Origin: Progne subis subis
Lineage: Eukaryota; Chordata; Aves; Passeriformes; Hirundinidae
Direction of reading: 5' to 3'
DNA: 64,000 nt
Assembly: GCA_022316685.1 (NCBI GenBank)
Contig: JAKJHU010000184.1
Location: forward strand, 1-64,000
Position 1 is the stretch's first letter. Each line of letters begins with the position of its first letter. Below, one piece after another: positions 1-11,350 of the stretch. The notes under the pieces were generated by a model. That model had not been told where the DNA came from. It worked only from the letters and a program-made list of their open reading frames with translations, and made no database searches. The position numbers and the translations under genes were made by a program.

Positions 1-2341
1 GCTGATATTTGACTCGAATCAAATCTTTGCCATGAGTCTGTAGGTTTTGGAAGTGTTTGCAGCCTTTTGCTGGCAGGTGTCACAGAGTGTGGGAGAGTTA
101 ATGGCTCTGTGAGCAGGAGGGAGGTGCTCCAGGCAGGGGTGGGATTCGTGGTCTCCTCGGGCCCTGCAGTGATCGTGAGTTCTGTTGCTCTCCCCAGAGC
201 AGGTACCGGGGATCTGTGTGCCACTGGTATCATGAATTCTTCTTCTGGAGATATGAGATCACCAGATGTCTCTTCCTCATCCTCAGGCACTTCTGAGAGC
301 TTATGGACTTGCACAGGTGGTTCTGTTGCAACTTCTCCTCGTTTGTCTGTCACTGTCAAGTTCCTCTTTGTTTTCTCCAGTAAGGCTGCCCAGCGCTGTG
401 GATCGGCTCTCCTGCCTGAGGAAACAAACTGTCTCCTGTGTCCCCTGAACCGCCTGCCTGCTCTGTCTCCGTAGGGCCGGTGAGGTGTTTTCCTGTGGCT
501 GTTCCTCTGGTGTGTGCTCTGTGTGCCCTGGCTGCTGGCTGCTGAGGCTGCAGATTCACCGTGAGCTCTCAGGGTGGCTGGAGTGGCTGAGGGATGTCTC
601 TGTGCTGGGGGGGCTGAGGGATGTCTCTGTGCTGGAGGAGCTGAGGGATGTCTCTGTGCTGGAGTGGCTGAGGGATGTCTCTGTGCTGGAGGAGCTGAGG
701 GATGTCTCTGTGCTGGAGTGGCTGAGGGATGTCTCTGTGCTGGAGTGGCTAAGGGATGTCTCTGTGCTGGAGGGGCTGAGGGATGTCTCTGTGCTGGGGG
801 GGCTGAGGGATGTCTCTGTGCTGGGGGGGCTGAGGGATGTCTCTGTGCTGGGGGGGCTGAGGGATGTCTCTGTGCTGGAGGGGCTGAGGGATGTCTCTGT
901 GCTGGGGGGGCTGAGGGATGTCTCTGTGCTGGAGGGGCTGAGGGATGTCTCTGTGCTGGGGGGGCTGAGGGATGTCTCTGTGCTGCAGCAGAGCGCAGCA
1001 GTTCATTGCCAGAGCCCTCCTCCCACTCTCCCAGAGCTCCATGCTTTTTCTCCAGAGCAATTTCATCCTGTCTCACCAGCACCTGGAACACCAAAAGATC
1101 AACTCCGTACCGGTTGGCTGCAACACATCGGAAGTAGCCCACATCTCTCTCCGTCACCCCGTGTATTCTCAAGGTGCCATTGGCAAAAACACGTTTGTTC
1201 CCTGCAGACTGGCGGAGAATTGTGTGCTCGGGTGACACCCAGGTAACGGCAGCGTCTGGAGCGGCCCTGGACGTGCAGGGAAGGTGCAGGGTGCTGCCGA
1301 GGGCAGCGGACAGCCGGGCTCCATTCACGGCGCCGTGTTCCACGCCAGGATCCACCACCGTGATTCGGAAGGCGAGCGCGTCGGCGTCGTGGCGGTTGGT
1401 GCCGATGCAGCGATAGAGCCCCGTGTCGAACACGTCCGCTGCCCGCAGCGTCAGCGCCCCGCTTTCCAGGACCAGGATCCTCCCATCCTCGCTGACGTGA
1501 GGCGCCGGCACTCGGCTGCCGTCGGCCAATATCCACTGCACGGCAGGAGCCGGCCGCCCGGCGGCCCGGCAGCCCAGCTCCACGGAGCCCCCGACCAGCA
1601 CGGTGTGCTCCGTCCGGGTGCCGTTGTCCCTGGCGATGATGGCCCAGTTCGGTCTCTCCCGGTCTTTGCCGTCGCCGGGCACGCTGATGCGGGCGTGGGT
1701 GGAGTAGCGGACGTGCAGCGTGCTGAGCGTGGTGGCTGTCCTGTCCAGCTGCAGGGACACTCTGCTCTGCATCAGCCAGCCTGGCTCAGCTCGCAGGGCA
1801 GCCTCGACGTCGGTGAAAAGTTCGTCTTTCTCGCTGTGGACCTGCTTGTATTTGTAGCCAGTATAAGGCACGTCGGCCGTCGGCACGGTCTGCTCCAGGT
1901 TCAAGGGAGAATTGCTGTACAGCGCCAGGATGCTCCACAGCTGCTGGATGTGTCCAGGATCGATACCGCACACCAGGAATGCTGAAAAGGAGGCTTTGAG
2001 CACCGTGCTGGAGCCGTTTTTGTCAAATGAGACGGGAGACATTTCTTCGGGTTTCTGGACATCGCAAACCAAGTCGCCTCGATTTCCTGCTTGGTCGGTC
2101 ATATTCAGAACCACAGACCCTATCGGGGCTATCAAGTCCTTGGGAGACACGAAACTGAAATCCCCATCTTCTGGCACCATGAGGTCTCTGGATTTCAGGG
2201 AGTCGTGGATGACTGGCTTAGAGCAGGTGAAAGATGCAGAAGGAAGATCCACTAAACTTTTCCCATTGTGATTTTTGGGACTAGCACAGACTGGGCATTG
2301 CTGGACACTGGAACTTCTCTCTTTTCTGCACTTTATAACAT
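1..2341 (-). CDS. IGSF10: IGSF10 exon 4 (giant exon; LRR C-cap end, Ig1, Ig2, linker), partial
   Basis: The acceptor is ccttcag with AG at 2343-2342. The frame (DVIKCRKERSSSVQQ...) runs without a stop to position 1, so the exon continues off the window. About residues 245-450 hold the C-cap cysteines and a spacer. Ig domain 1 has VELGCRAAG...LYRCIGTN and Ig domain 2 has LHLPCTSR...YFRCVAANRYG. A linker then starts ALGEWEEGSGNELLRSAAAQR and turns into a 15-fold nine-residue repeat. After the repeat come a basic stretch including DPQRWAALLEKTKRN and an acidic Ser/Thr/Pro-rich stretch. A single very large central exon is usual for IGSF10. Plus-strand open frames of up to 233 codons across this exon are antisense shadows. 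Confidence 0.88.
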
Positions 2342-5252
2342 CTGAAGGGAAGAAAATGTCAGTAAGTTACTGTGCTACGGGTTTTAGTATTAAAAGTGAC
2401 ATACAGCTACTAACAAGTGATTCTTCTGAATAAAATAAAACCAAATCTTGGAGTGACATGTGAGCAAAGGAAGTTCTAGAGTCCCTCGAGTTCCTTATTT
2501 TCTTTTTAAAGGATCAAGTGCAATGTGGCCCTTGCTCTTGCCAATTCCATGAAAGTTATCTTGTTCCCTGTGGATTCTCCTGGTGCACAGAAGCTTTGGA
2601 CTGGCCAAGGAAAACTCTCCATTAGGGAAAGCTGCACTTGGGAATGTGTTAAGGGCCCTAGATTGGTTTAATCAGAGTAGTACCAATCTCTTTATCAGGA
2701 AACATTAACATGGCATTAATCTCTTCATCCTGATTACACACACCTACAAAAATCCTCTCTTCCCCTCTTTGCTGGGAGAATAAATAGGTGAATAAAACAC
2801 AATTACCTGTGTCAGGAAGAGTACGATGGTACAAGAGGATTGAAGAGCATAAAGAAAGCCTTCATCTCACCTGGTCTGTCCTGTGCCCACTCTGCAAAGC
2901 CCTGCAGGCTGCAGTCACAGGACCAGGGATTTCCGTGGAGGTAAATGCTCTCGAGCTCTGACATGTAGGAAAACATTTCTCGTGGAAGTGAAGTCAGCAT
3001 GTTGTCAGACAGAGAGATGTGTTTCAGGAAGGATACTCTGAATATTTGACTATAGCGCAAGGTGACAAAAGTGTCTGGATGCAGCTGCTGAAGTAGATTT
3101 CCATCCAGGTGGACCAGCCTCAAGGAAGGGAGTCCATAGAAAACACTGGGATTCACAAATTCGATTTGATTGTGGTCCATATGCAGCCGTACCAAGCTGT
3201 TCAGGCCATAAAACACATCCTGCTGAAGCTCTCTGACCTTGTTGTAACTCATTTTTAAGACCTGTTTGTGAAAAGGTAACAAATGCATAATGTTAAGCCA
3301 TGTAGAAGCTACAGGACCCCTAATAAATGCTGCTGAAGGTTGCTCTGTGCAGTGAAAGTTCTTCAGCAGACCAGGAATGCCAGGGAACTGGAATTCTTTT
3401 AAAGAAATGAAGTGTTCATACGCAGCATGTAAAGGTTCTGCACAGTTTGGCCTTTTTTTTCACGAAGGCAAAATGGGACAGGATTATACTAAAGGGAAAG
3501 GGAAATCTTGATGAAAAACAACACTCAAAAAGCCCTAAAGTGACTAAAAAATTAACAGTGGCAGGTTTCCTTTTTCACACACAGTAGCTGGAGCTTTGCA
3601 ATCTTTCTCCTCTGCAGAAAGAGTTTTAACTGCGGTTGCCTGCTAAGATACAGCCAAGAGATATCTACAGTGTGTTTGTGATGCCCTTTACCCTGTACCT
3701 GAGGGCCTACCTGGGAAGGAAAGACATTTCCCATTAGGATCCGGGATTTTGAAGGCCGTTGACTTCCATGTGAATAAGGTAAGAAACAGGAAACCGAAAT
3801 GCTGCAGAAGGCTGCTCTGTGGCTGCTTACCAGCATCACTGAAAGCTGAGCCATAACAAAAAGTAACACTGGGGCATTCAGTTCTTACCTGTAGTGAACG
3901 TAAATCACTGAACACCTTCTCAGGGATCGTACTGATCTCGTTGCTGTGCAGCATCAGTAACTCCAGCTTCTCCAGGCCAGCAAAGTCCGTGGGGCTGAGC
4001 TTTCGCAGGCTGTTGTAGCTGTACAGGATGGGTTTAGTCAGCCCCAACTCACAGCTTTTAAATCCAACCAACCCAGAACAAAAGAACCACCCTTTGGGAA
4101 CGGCTGAAGGTGAGCAGCACTTCCCTTTGCCAGGAGGAAATGGAGTCATTCCTTCGTGTCAGCACAAAAGGTGGTCACTTTTCCAGGACAGTGTTCTGAG
4201 GGCCAGTTCCCAGTGGATGGGGCGAGTGACAGCAAGCATGAAACACATCTGTCTGTGCTCAATGAAAAGCTCCTTGTGCATTTTCTGCATACACATCTGG
4301 ATGGTTCAAAGGTTGTGTGTATCAAAAGGGACACACAGATCAGCCGATATTGCTGATGGGTCTCATGATTTGATTTAAGGAGAGAACACTTGCTGGAAAT
4401 GGCACAAAGGGGCCAGACAAGCCTGGGTATGATCTATTCCCTGCTTTTTTATATACACAGAGAATGGAACCCCCATGGAGGCTGATAAGTGAAATTTCCC
4501 TTGAACTGGGCAGATGAAAGCACAGCCCCTAACGCTGTGGGACATTTCAAAAGACAGAATCACAGAACAGGCTGGCAGGAAGGGATCCAGAAGGATCATC
4601 GAGCCCTTCACTGAATGGCTCATATGGGGCTCTAACCCCCACCTTGGTGTTACACCACAGCAACCTCTCTGCAGATTTTAATACGTGTGCTCCTTTTCCA
4701 GTCCACTTTCCGAGCTCTGAACTATCCCTTCCTGGAGAGAAATCTATTTCAGACTTCTTCCAGGCTCCGTACTACAGACACAACACGCTCAGGTCATACA
4801 AAGGAAAGCCAAGTTCACAACTTTCTGAAGTTCTCACGTGCCCTGCCCTAGATCCCCCGAATTTCTCCTTACTGTGGGTGGTCCTGGGCTTTGCTGGCTG
4901 TGGCCGCAGCGGCTGCTGAGCGCTGCAGAAGATTAAACTCTGCGGACTTACCTATTGCTTTGGTTATTTTTTAGCCCTGAATCGGCAGGGTTGATTATTG
5001 CCGTGCGGAGCGTTGGAAGGCAAGCGGTGCGAGCGTTCCAAGCCCGAGTTCCACGTACCCCAGGTTGATGCGCTGCACGCCGGGCGGGATGCGCGGGGGG
5101 ACGGCGGTGAAGTAGCGGAAGGTGCAGTGGAGCTCGGCGGAGCCGCGGCAGGCGCAGGGCCGGGGACAGGCGCTGATGGCCGGCAGGGTGGCCAGGCAGG
5201 CGGCCAGGAGGGTCCCCAGCCAGCGGGGCCGGTCCGTGCGCGGGGCCCCCAT
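1..5252 (-). CDS. IGSF10: IGSF10, 5' part (four exons, runs off the left edge)
   Basis: Joined exons on the minus strand are 5252-5059, 4018-3889, 3261-2871 and 2341-1. They give about 1,018 residues in one open frame. Domain order: signal peptide (about 1-28), LRR N-cap with CPRPCAC, leucine-rich repeats, LRR C-cap with cysteines around NPWSCDC and the start of exon 4, a spacer, two Ig domains (Cys pairs such as ELGC...YRC and LPC...YFRC), then an acidic/Pro-rich linker. This is the architecture of the IGSF10/MXRA5 family. IGSF10 is favoured because AADAC and SUCNR1 follow, as in human 3q25. Mammalian IGSF10 is about 2,600 residues, so well over half lies beyond position 1. IGSF10 is a secreted matrix-type protein linked to bone progenitors and to migration of GnRH neurons. 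The linker holds a translated minisatellite, described separately. MXRA5 is the alternative, made unlikely by synteny. Confidence 0.9.
583..984 (-). repeat. Coding 27-bp minisatellite, 15 units, inside IGSF10
   Basis: The motif ggatgtctctgtgct recurs every 27 bp from 592 to 970, giving 15 copies with no length change. Read on the minus strand in the IGSF10 frame, each unit gives a nine-residue repeat (AQRHPSAPP, with Ala-Thr-Pro and Leu variants), about 135 residues near positions 690-825. Units differ at a few bases (ggg, gag and gtg variants) but none breaks the frame. All three plus-strand frames are also open here because 27 is a multiple of three, so the plus-strand frames are artefacts. 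Confidence 0.9.
2342..2870 (-). other. IGSF10 intron 3
   Basis: This 529-bp intron is bounded by the GT donor at 2870 and the AG acceptor at 2342-2343. It is AT-rich compared with the flanking exons. I see no repeat or conserved feature in it. Confidence 0.8.
2871..3261 (-). CDS. IGSF10: IGSF10 exon 3 (LRR array and start of LRR C-cap)
   Basis: The acceptor is ttcacaaacag (AG at 3263-3262) and the donor is CCAG|GTGAGATG at 2870. The 391-nt exon begins VLKMSYNKVRELQ and carries about five LRRs with N/L landmarks (LHMDHNQI, VHLDGNLL, ISLSDNML, IYLHGNPW). It ends in the LRR C-cap motif NPWSCDC...FAEWAQDRPG. The phase-1 end joins the first two bases of exon 4 to make Asp. Confidence 0.9.
3262..3888 (-). 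other. IGSF10 intron 2
   Basis: This 627-bp intron runs from GTAAGAAC at 3888 to acaaacag at 3262. The open frames across it simply read through from exons 2 and 3. Nothing else is recognised. Confidence 0.8.
3889..4018 (-). CDS. IGSF10: IGSF10 exon 2 (LRR)
   Basis: The acceptor is ctgtacag (AG at 4020-4019) and the donor is AG|GTAAGAAC at 3888. The 130-nt exon encodes one and a half LRRs, starting YNSLRKLSPTDFAGLEKLE and ending FSDLRSLQ. It completes the glycine codon begun in exon 1 and ends on a codon boundary. Asn and Leu fall at LRR consensus positions (LMLHSNEI). Confidence 0.88.
4019..5058 (-). other. IGSF10 intron 1
   Basis: This 1,040-bp intron runs from GTACGT at 5058 to ctgtacag at 4019. 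It contains a degenerate CR1-like fragment near 4550-4685; the rest is unremarkable. Confidence 0.8.
4550..4685 (-). mobile_element. CR1-like LINE fragment (degenerate)
   Basis: The string agaatcacagaacaggctgg, then aagggatccagaaggatcatcgag, then ggggctctaacccccaccttggtgtta, resembles the complement of avian CR1 3'-terminal sequence. The complement lies on plus, so the element is on minus. It is short and diverged, so the subfamily is uncertain. Confidence 0.5.
5059..5252 (-). CDS. IGSF10: IGSF10 exon 1 (start codon, signal peptide, LRR N-cap)
   Basis: The ATG at 5252-5250 has a good Kozak context (cgcagaATGG). The exon encodes a basic N-terminus, a hydrophobic stretch (WLGTLLAACLATLPAISA) typical of a signal peptide, then CPRPCACRG of an LRR N-terminal cap and the start of the first LRR. 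The donor is GTACGT at 5058-5053. The split glycine codon (GG|C) joins exactly to the Tyr-Asn-Ser-Leu of exon 2. A three-codon upstream ORF (ATG at 5276, stop ending 5265) lies just before the start unless removed by splicing: cccgcag ending one base before the ATG could be a 3' splice site, so a 5' noncoding exon further right is possible. Confidence 0.88.
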
Positions 5253-5995
5253 TCTGCGGGGATCCTACGCTGCCATCCCCACGGCGGCGGCGGGCGAGTT
5301 CCTGCGGGGGAGGCAGAACACGGGGGCGCTTAGGGCGCCAGCCGAGCTGAGCCGCTCGGGTTTAAGCCAGGAGCAAAAAGGAATTCTTAACTTGAAAGAA
5401 AAACCCGCCCACGAACCAGCCCCCAAACTCTCGGGTTTCCCCTCAGCGGCGGATCCGTGTCGTGACCTAAAGCGCTGTCATTTAACAGCCGCCCCCCCCG
5501 TGCCCCCGACAGGAGCGATGTGCCGGGAGCTGCCGCTCGCTGGGAAAGCTGGAATTCCGCAGGAGCGGTCGGGGGAGCTGCAGCCGTGCGTCCCAGTCCC
5601 GGACCCGGCCCGGTTGTGCGGAGCGCTCCCGACTCCGCCGGCGGCTCATCCCCCGGAGGCGTCTCCACACGTCAGCTCCTTCCCCGCCAGGAACTATTCC
5701 AAGCAAAATTAACTCGTTTCGTATCCCTTGCACAAACCCTCGGCGCCTCCCCGGGACCGGCACCGGCACCGGCACCGCGACCGGCCGCACGCTCCCACCT
5801 GCGCGTCGTACCTGCGGGGCCGGGCAGGGCAGGGACAAAGCCGCCACCGACTCCTCCTCCCGGGGGACCCCCGGGCTCCCCAGGCTCCCCGCAATCCCAC
5901 CCGCACGGCTCGCTGCCAGGCGGGGAGGGGAGAAGCGCCCGACGGCACCGCCTCTCCCGGGGATGCTGCGGGACCGGCACCGCTGCTCGCCCAGC

Positions 5996-6470
5996 GACCC
6001 CGCACGGGAACAGCCCCGCACAGAACCCGGCACGGGAACAGCCCCGCACAGAAACCCAGCCCAGAAACCCCGCACGGGAACCAACCTCGCACAGAACCCG
6101 GCACGGGAACCCCGCACGAGAACAACCCTGCAAAGAAATCCCGCACGGGAACAGCCCCGCACAGAACCCGGCACGGGAACCCCGCACGGGAACAACCCCG
6201 CACAGAACCCGGCACGGGAACCCCGCACGGGAACCAACCCTGCACAGAAACCCAGCCCAGAAACCCCGCACGGGAACCAACCCTGCACAGAAACCCAGCC
6301 CAGAAACCCCGCACGGGAACCAACCCCGCTCGGGAACAACCCCGCACAGAAACCCCGCACGGGAACAACCCCGCACAGAAACCCCGCACGGGAATAGCGC
6401 ATCCCTCGGCCCGCCTGGGAACCCCGCATCCGCCGGACCGCACGGGAACCCCGCCCGGGAACCCCGCATC
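5996..6470. repeat. GC-rich minisatellite upstream of IGSF10
   Basis: Variable units are built from ccccgcacgggaac and ccccgcacagaa(ccc), in a higher-order pattern that alternates the two half-units. They become more degenerate after about 6400. The unit is unrelated to the 27-bp coding array in the same gene. Confidence 0.85.
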
Positions 6471-6620
6471 CCCCGCCCGCCCCGCCGGGGCTCGGCTGCC
6501 CTCGCAGACCAGGAGCTGCCCCATCCCCGCTTTGCTGCCCGGGGCAGTTGGTGCCCGTCCCCTCCCAAACCCGGCCGCTGACACCTTCAGCTCGGCGCTG
6601 AGGGACAAGTTTCCTCTCGC

Positions 6621-8076
6621 TGTAAACGGCGTCGGTCGGTGCTTCAGGTGCTTCTTTTCGGCTCAGAGGTGTCGGTAACAGCCCCAAACTCGACTGACAG
6701 CGCCTTTCTGCTGAAAGTGTCATTCCAGGAACCTCCTTCTAGGAGGAGTTCGAGCGGACATGTAAAGGCAATACAAAACTTTGAAGATAAGATAATGCCT
6801 CAAATGCATTTTTAAAGGTTCTAAAATTGTTCAGATGAGTTCAAAATCAAATGTGAGCTGCGGGAGCTCAGGAGGGTTGGCAGGGCTGGGGTGCTCTGTG
6901 TTTTACAGGTGGGATTTGCTGGCTGGTGTTTGTTACCATCTCAGGGGCTGCCTCAGTGAAACACGGATGGTCTCACCCGGATTCCGCTCGGGGCTGGGCC
7001 AGGAAACGCTGACCCACTCGTGTGACTGGCACGTTGGGTCTCAGGAAAATGAACAACCCCTCAACTGAGCCGTGCACTAAATCCTGAAGTGTCATTTTCA
7101 GGTGCTACCCTGAGAACAGGGAGAATCGTGAGAGCTCACGCTCAGTTCTGTTCCCCTGAGTGCCAGAGAGGGTCAGAAGGCTGTGGTTAGGTGTTTTCTG
7201 CATTTTAATTACTGTCTGAAAAGCAAAACATCAATTGCTTTTTTTCAGTTCATCAATTTTTTTCTTCTGGGTGACTGAGGTCAAAGCTTCTGGAGAGACA
7301 CATTCCAATGCTGTGCTTCTGTGTGTTTAAACATGAGGTAAAAGACATTTTTAAATTATTTGTTCCAGTCTCCATAATTAGTAGACATGGTAGACAGGGA
7401 ACTGTAGTCACCTCTGAGAACATTTTCCAAAATCACGTATCTGAAAACCTGCAGTAAAGTAAAAACAAGTATTTCAACTGTACATGGACTTTGTCGGTAT
7501 TTTAAGAACAGGGTTTTCATCTCAGGATGTGCTGTCTGTTGTCATTAAGCTGCAGCTCTCACCTCTGAGAGGCAGAGCATTAAATTACAAGAGATACAAA
7601 GTCCTCCCTCTGGAAGGTGGCTGAGGAACATGTGGAATATTTTATTATAATGTGGCTGGGATTTCCCGGGGCGGCCTGATGGAGAGCACAATGCTTGCAC
7701 AAACCCGCGCTGAGCTCGCTGCTTTGCTGGCAGTTCTGGCCCATGTCTGACTTTAAGACATTGCTTTAGCTGGAATTCATTACTAGGGAGAATGAAGGGA
7801 GCTTTTTGTTAAGTGAAACTATATTTTGGCAAGAAAGAGTGACTGAGTGTGAGCTCAGGAGTGCTGGGAAGAGGAAACTGAGTGGAGGAAGTGTGTGCGA
7901 AACTGGATCTGCGCAGCAAACTGTACATATCAGAATTGGAGCACAATTTCAGCTCATTTTTCAGCGGTTCAGTTCCTATCGCACCTTTCTGTGGAGTAAC
8001 CTGGCTTTATGCAAGGCAGGAGGGGGGACAGAGCTGCTCCACAGCTCGTCCATGAGGCTTTTGTGCCCCTGGGGGC
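6621..8076. other. Intergenic, no gene recognised
   Basis: Ordinary mixed-composition sequence. No open frame has a recognisable domain and no repeat family is identified. Confidence 0.6.
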
Positions 8077-8459
8077 ACGGGCAGGTCACCGTGGACAGGT
8101 GACAGTGGGCAGGTGACAATGAGCAGATCACCGTGGGCAGGTGACAATGGGCAGGTGACAGTGGGCAGGTCTCAGGGGGCAGGTGACAATGGGCAGGTGA
8201 CAGTGGGCAGGTCACCATGGGCAGGTGACAATGGGCAGGTGACCATGGGCAGGTCTCAGGGGACAGGTGACAATGGGCAGGTCACAGTGGGCAGGTCACC
8301 ATGGGCAGGTCTCAGGTCACCATGGGCAGGTGACCATGGGCAGGTCTCAGGGGGCAGGTGACAATGGGCAGGTCACAGTGGACAGGTGTCAGGGGTCAGG
8401 TGACAATTTGCAGGTCATTGTGGGCAGGTCTCAGGGGTCAGGTCTCAGGTCACCGTGGG
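8077..8459. repeat. 14-bp minisatellite
   Basis: About 27 copies of a 14-bp unit of the form gggcaggtgacaat, with variant tails (caccat, cacagt, ctcagg). Short open frames on both strands here are by-products. Confidence 0.9.
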
Positions 8460-11270
8460 CACATCAGCAGGTGACTTGCACAGCAGTGCACAAGTACCCG
8501 AGGTGGCAGGAGGGCACAGCCCGGCTGTCCCGAGCCTTGGGTCAGGCTGTCGGGGTAACCCTCATGCTCTAAGGCTCAGCACTGAGAATTTCATCCAGCA
8601 AAGGCCACTGTGCCCCAGCTGTGAGCAGCCCGTGGTGTGTCACACAGCCCAGCCTGGCTCACAGCTCTGGAACAGCAGGAGTGGGGCACAGCCAGGCTTC
8701 CCCAGCACACACACTCACCCAGCACGGCCAGAGCCTCCCTGCGGATCCAGCTTTGCTTTGCTGTTCCTCTGTTTACTCCTTAAATGTGTGCTTTCTTTTT
8801 CTCCTTCCTCAGCGTGAAAGAGTCAGTGGAAAAAACCTCAGCTTCAGGGAATGGGGTCTTGGAAAGCCAATGATGTATGGGAGGAATGATTCTTTCCTTC
8901 TTAAGAGATGGAAACAGCCTCACTTTTCAGGCTGGGACTCTGCATCTCTAGTGGGCAGCCTGCTCATTAGCCTGGTATTAATGATGGTGCTGGTAGCCCT
9001 GGGACAGCAGCAGAGCCCAGCACGGGGAGCCTGGATGCAGTTCATGCCCACCAGGGGTTGCTGGGGGAGGCTCTGGATCTTCAGGTGATCTTCAGCTTCC
9101 TGCAAGAAAATTGTGGTGGGGCCAATCCACAGACCTGGGATCCTGACAGAAACAGTGGATGATCTCTTTATTTACAGGAGTCAATAGAAATTATTGAAGT
9201 GAGCAGAGCACAGCTTTGGAGAACACCACCCTGACGTGTTCCAGGCATCAGTGTCAGCAAAAGGGGATTTTTATGCAATTCTAATCTTAATGAGGTACCT
9301 GAATTGCGTATCTGGGTTTTCTTTGATGATGTTTCGTTTTTAATTTGTTTTTCCATTGCAGACATTGCCTGGTCCCTCCCTCATCCCACGTTTCCCTTGT
9401 GATACAGTCCCGCTGTTTCCCAGGCCAGCACTGCAGGTGCCTCTGTTCCTGAAACACAGCTTTCCCACTCTGCCTGTTTATCCCTCCTCACGTTCTCTCT
9501 TCTCTCTACATTGTACCAATTCTCCTTAAAGGCCCTTTCCAAAATGTTTTCATGTTGTTCTTTTCCTTCGCAGCTTCTCGCTGGCCAAACTTTTTCAATG
9601 CCTCGGTGGGTTGCTGGATGCCTTGAAAAGGATGACATGACCCTCCAAGTGCCTGGTTGGGAATTTTCAAAATAACACACTCAGGTGCAGCTCTCCTGTG
9701 GCTCAAGGCCACAGTCAGGCATTTCAGTTCCATTGTAATGAGCTGGACGAGCTCCCAGCAAAGCAGCAACGGATTGTGGCAGCACGGTCAGCGTTCGGAG
9801 CTGCCGGTGTGTTTGTGCAAATATTGATTTTGGGACAGCCAGTGCTGTCTGCGTGGGCAGTGCGGTGCTGAGCTCAGGGCGGTGGAAGCTGCGCTGCAGG
9901 AACCCAAGCAGCACATCAGAGGAATGTATCCTGTGCAGGGGACTGGGCCACGGCTGCTTTCCTGTCCCCTCCTGTCCCTCCTGTCCCCAGCAGTGCCCTG
10001 CAGCTCTGGGCTCCATCCCCTCTGTCCCCCTCAGCTGGGGCTGGAGGCAATCCATCTCCTCCTGGGTGGAGAAGCTGCGCTGCTGTTGATGTGCGCTCCG
10101 GGTGCGAGGGGCAGGGACCCCAGCGGCGGCTGCTTTTGAACTCCATGCGCACGGATGACCCGGGGCTCTGTAAATCCTCCCCGGCAGAGCTCCTGCTGGG
10201 CGCATCTCACCCCGACACGGCCAGCACCTGCCGAGTTGAGAAAGCTCTGTATTTGCTTGTCTGGGAAGCTGGGACACCTTTGTCTTTCACAAGGGCAGTT
10301 GTTAGAGGTGGGCATGAAGGGAGGGGCTGTCTGTCACTCCAGTTCGGGGGAAAAGCCCGTTTAACACTCGGTGTGCTGAGGAGGATCTGCTCTCCCCATT
10401 ACTGCAGCAGATCCTCAGCCAGGGTCGTTCCATGTTTGATCAGCAGTGACAGCTCCATCCGTGGCTCCTGCGCTCTCCAGATCTTTAATCTCCCAGGCAG
10501 AGACAGGCACCTGCAAATCCACTCCAGGAGCTCCTGCTAAAGCACTTCTGCAGGTGCAGGCTGGATGTTTTCAACAGTTATCTTAAACATTAAGAGTGTT
10601 TTTTTTCATGGTTTGAATTGCAAAAGCAGCACTGAACCAGATTTTGGAGGTCTCTGTCTTGCTCTCTGGAGTTGTTTTGTGAGGGTGATTGATCAGGCAT
10701 GTTCCCGTTTCCTGATGGCCACTACACATCTTGGATCTACATCCATAGGATAAGGCAGCAAGCTTACAAATTTATAGCCCCCATAAGCTACAGGTCTAAT
10801 GCAGAAGTGAAAGGAAAATGTTTTGCAGTTCATGAACAAGAGCCTGAACACCTCCCAGCCAACTGCAAGCAAACCAAAACTGATCTTTGCTGCACAGTTT
10901 TTGCTTGTTCTGGAATAACAATTTGTCATCTGCTGAAGATGGCCCTGCACACTGATCCTTAGTTCAGGTTTTAAATTTTTAAAAAAACAAAGACAAACCC
11001 CCATCAGAAAACCCTGACCAGCCCCCAGCCTCACCCAAAGAAGCCAGCAGGTTCCTCTGGGTAAGGGAGGTGAGGCAGGCTGTTTGTTCCCAAGTCAGGG
11101 ATCAGAGAGCGTTTCTGAATTTTGTTTCATTTCCCAATGACGATAAACAATGAAACAAACAACTTTGAAATAAACAGTTTCAAAGCGGAGTCCGGGTGTC
11201 AGCCGCAGCCGTTCCCGTGCCCATCTGATCGGTGCTGCTCAGTTTGTCAGCACCTCTGATCAGCTGCGCT
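8460..11270. other. Intergenic, no gene recognised
   Basis: Open frames of up to 198 codons exist but show no domain, no consistent splice context and no family I recognise. Confidence 0.55.
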
Positions 11271-11275
11271 GTTTT

Positions 11276-11350
11276 CGGGTGCCAGGAGGGTGAGGTGCCA
11301 GGTGCCAGGTGCAGGTGCCAGGTGCCAGGTGCCAGGTGCAGGTGCCAGGC
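11276..11350. repeat. Short tandem repeat (ggtgcca / ggtgca)
   Basis: About ten copies of a 6-7 bp unit, ggtgcca alternating with ggtgca, in roughly 75 bp. Confidence 0.85.

Larger units (their letters stand above)
5000..6620. promoter_or_regulatory. CpG-rich 5' region of IGSF10
   Basis: GC and CpG content rise sharply from about 5000 and stay high to about 6600, spanning the IGSF10 start exon and the sequence upstream of it on the minus strand. This fits a CpG-island promoter, although no TATA box or defined start site can be picked by eye. About a third of the island is a tandem repeat (5996-6470). The long open frames on both strands (up to 413 codons) come from GC richness and the repeat and show no recognisable domain. 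Confidence 0.6.

Noticed and set aside
485..2271. Plus-strand open frames of up to 253 codons over the left end
   Set aside because: They are antisense to IGSF10 exon 4 or come from the 27-bp repeat. The minus-strand frame has Ig domains and proper splice sites.
5482..6723. 413-codon minus-strand frame and similar frames on both strands
   Set aside because: Produced by the GC-rich minisatellite in the IGSF10 CpG island; repetitive Arg/Gly/Cys or Pro/Thr/Asn composition without a domain.
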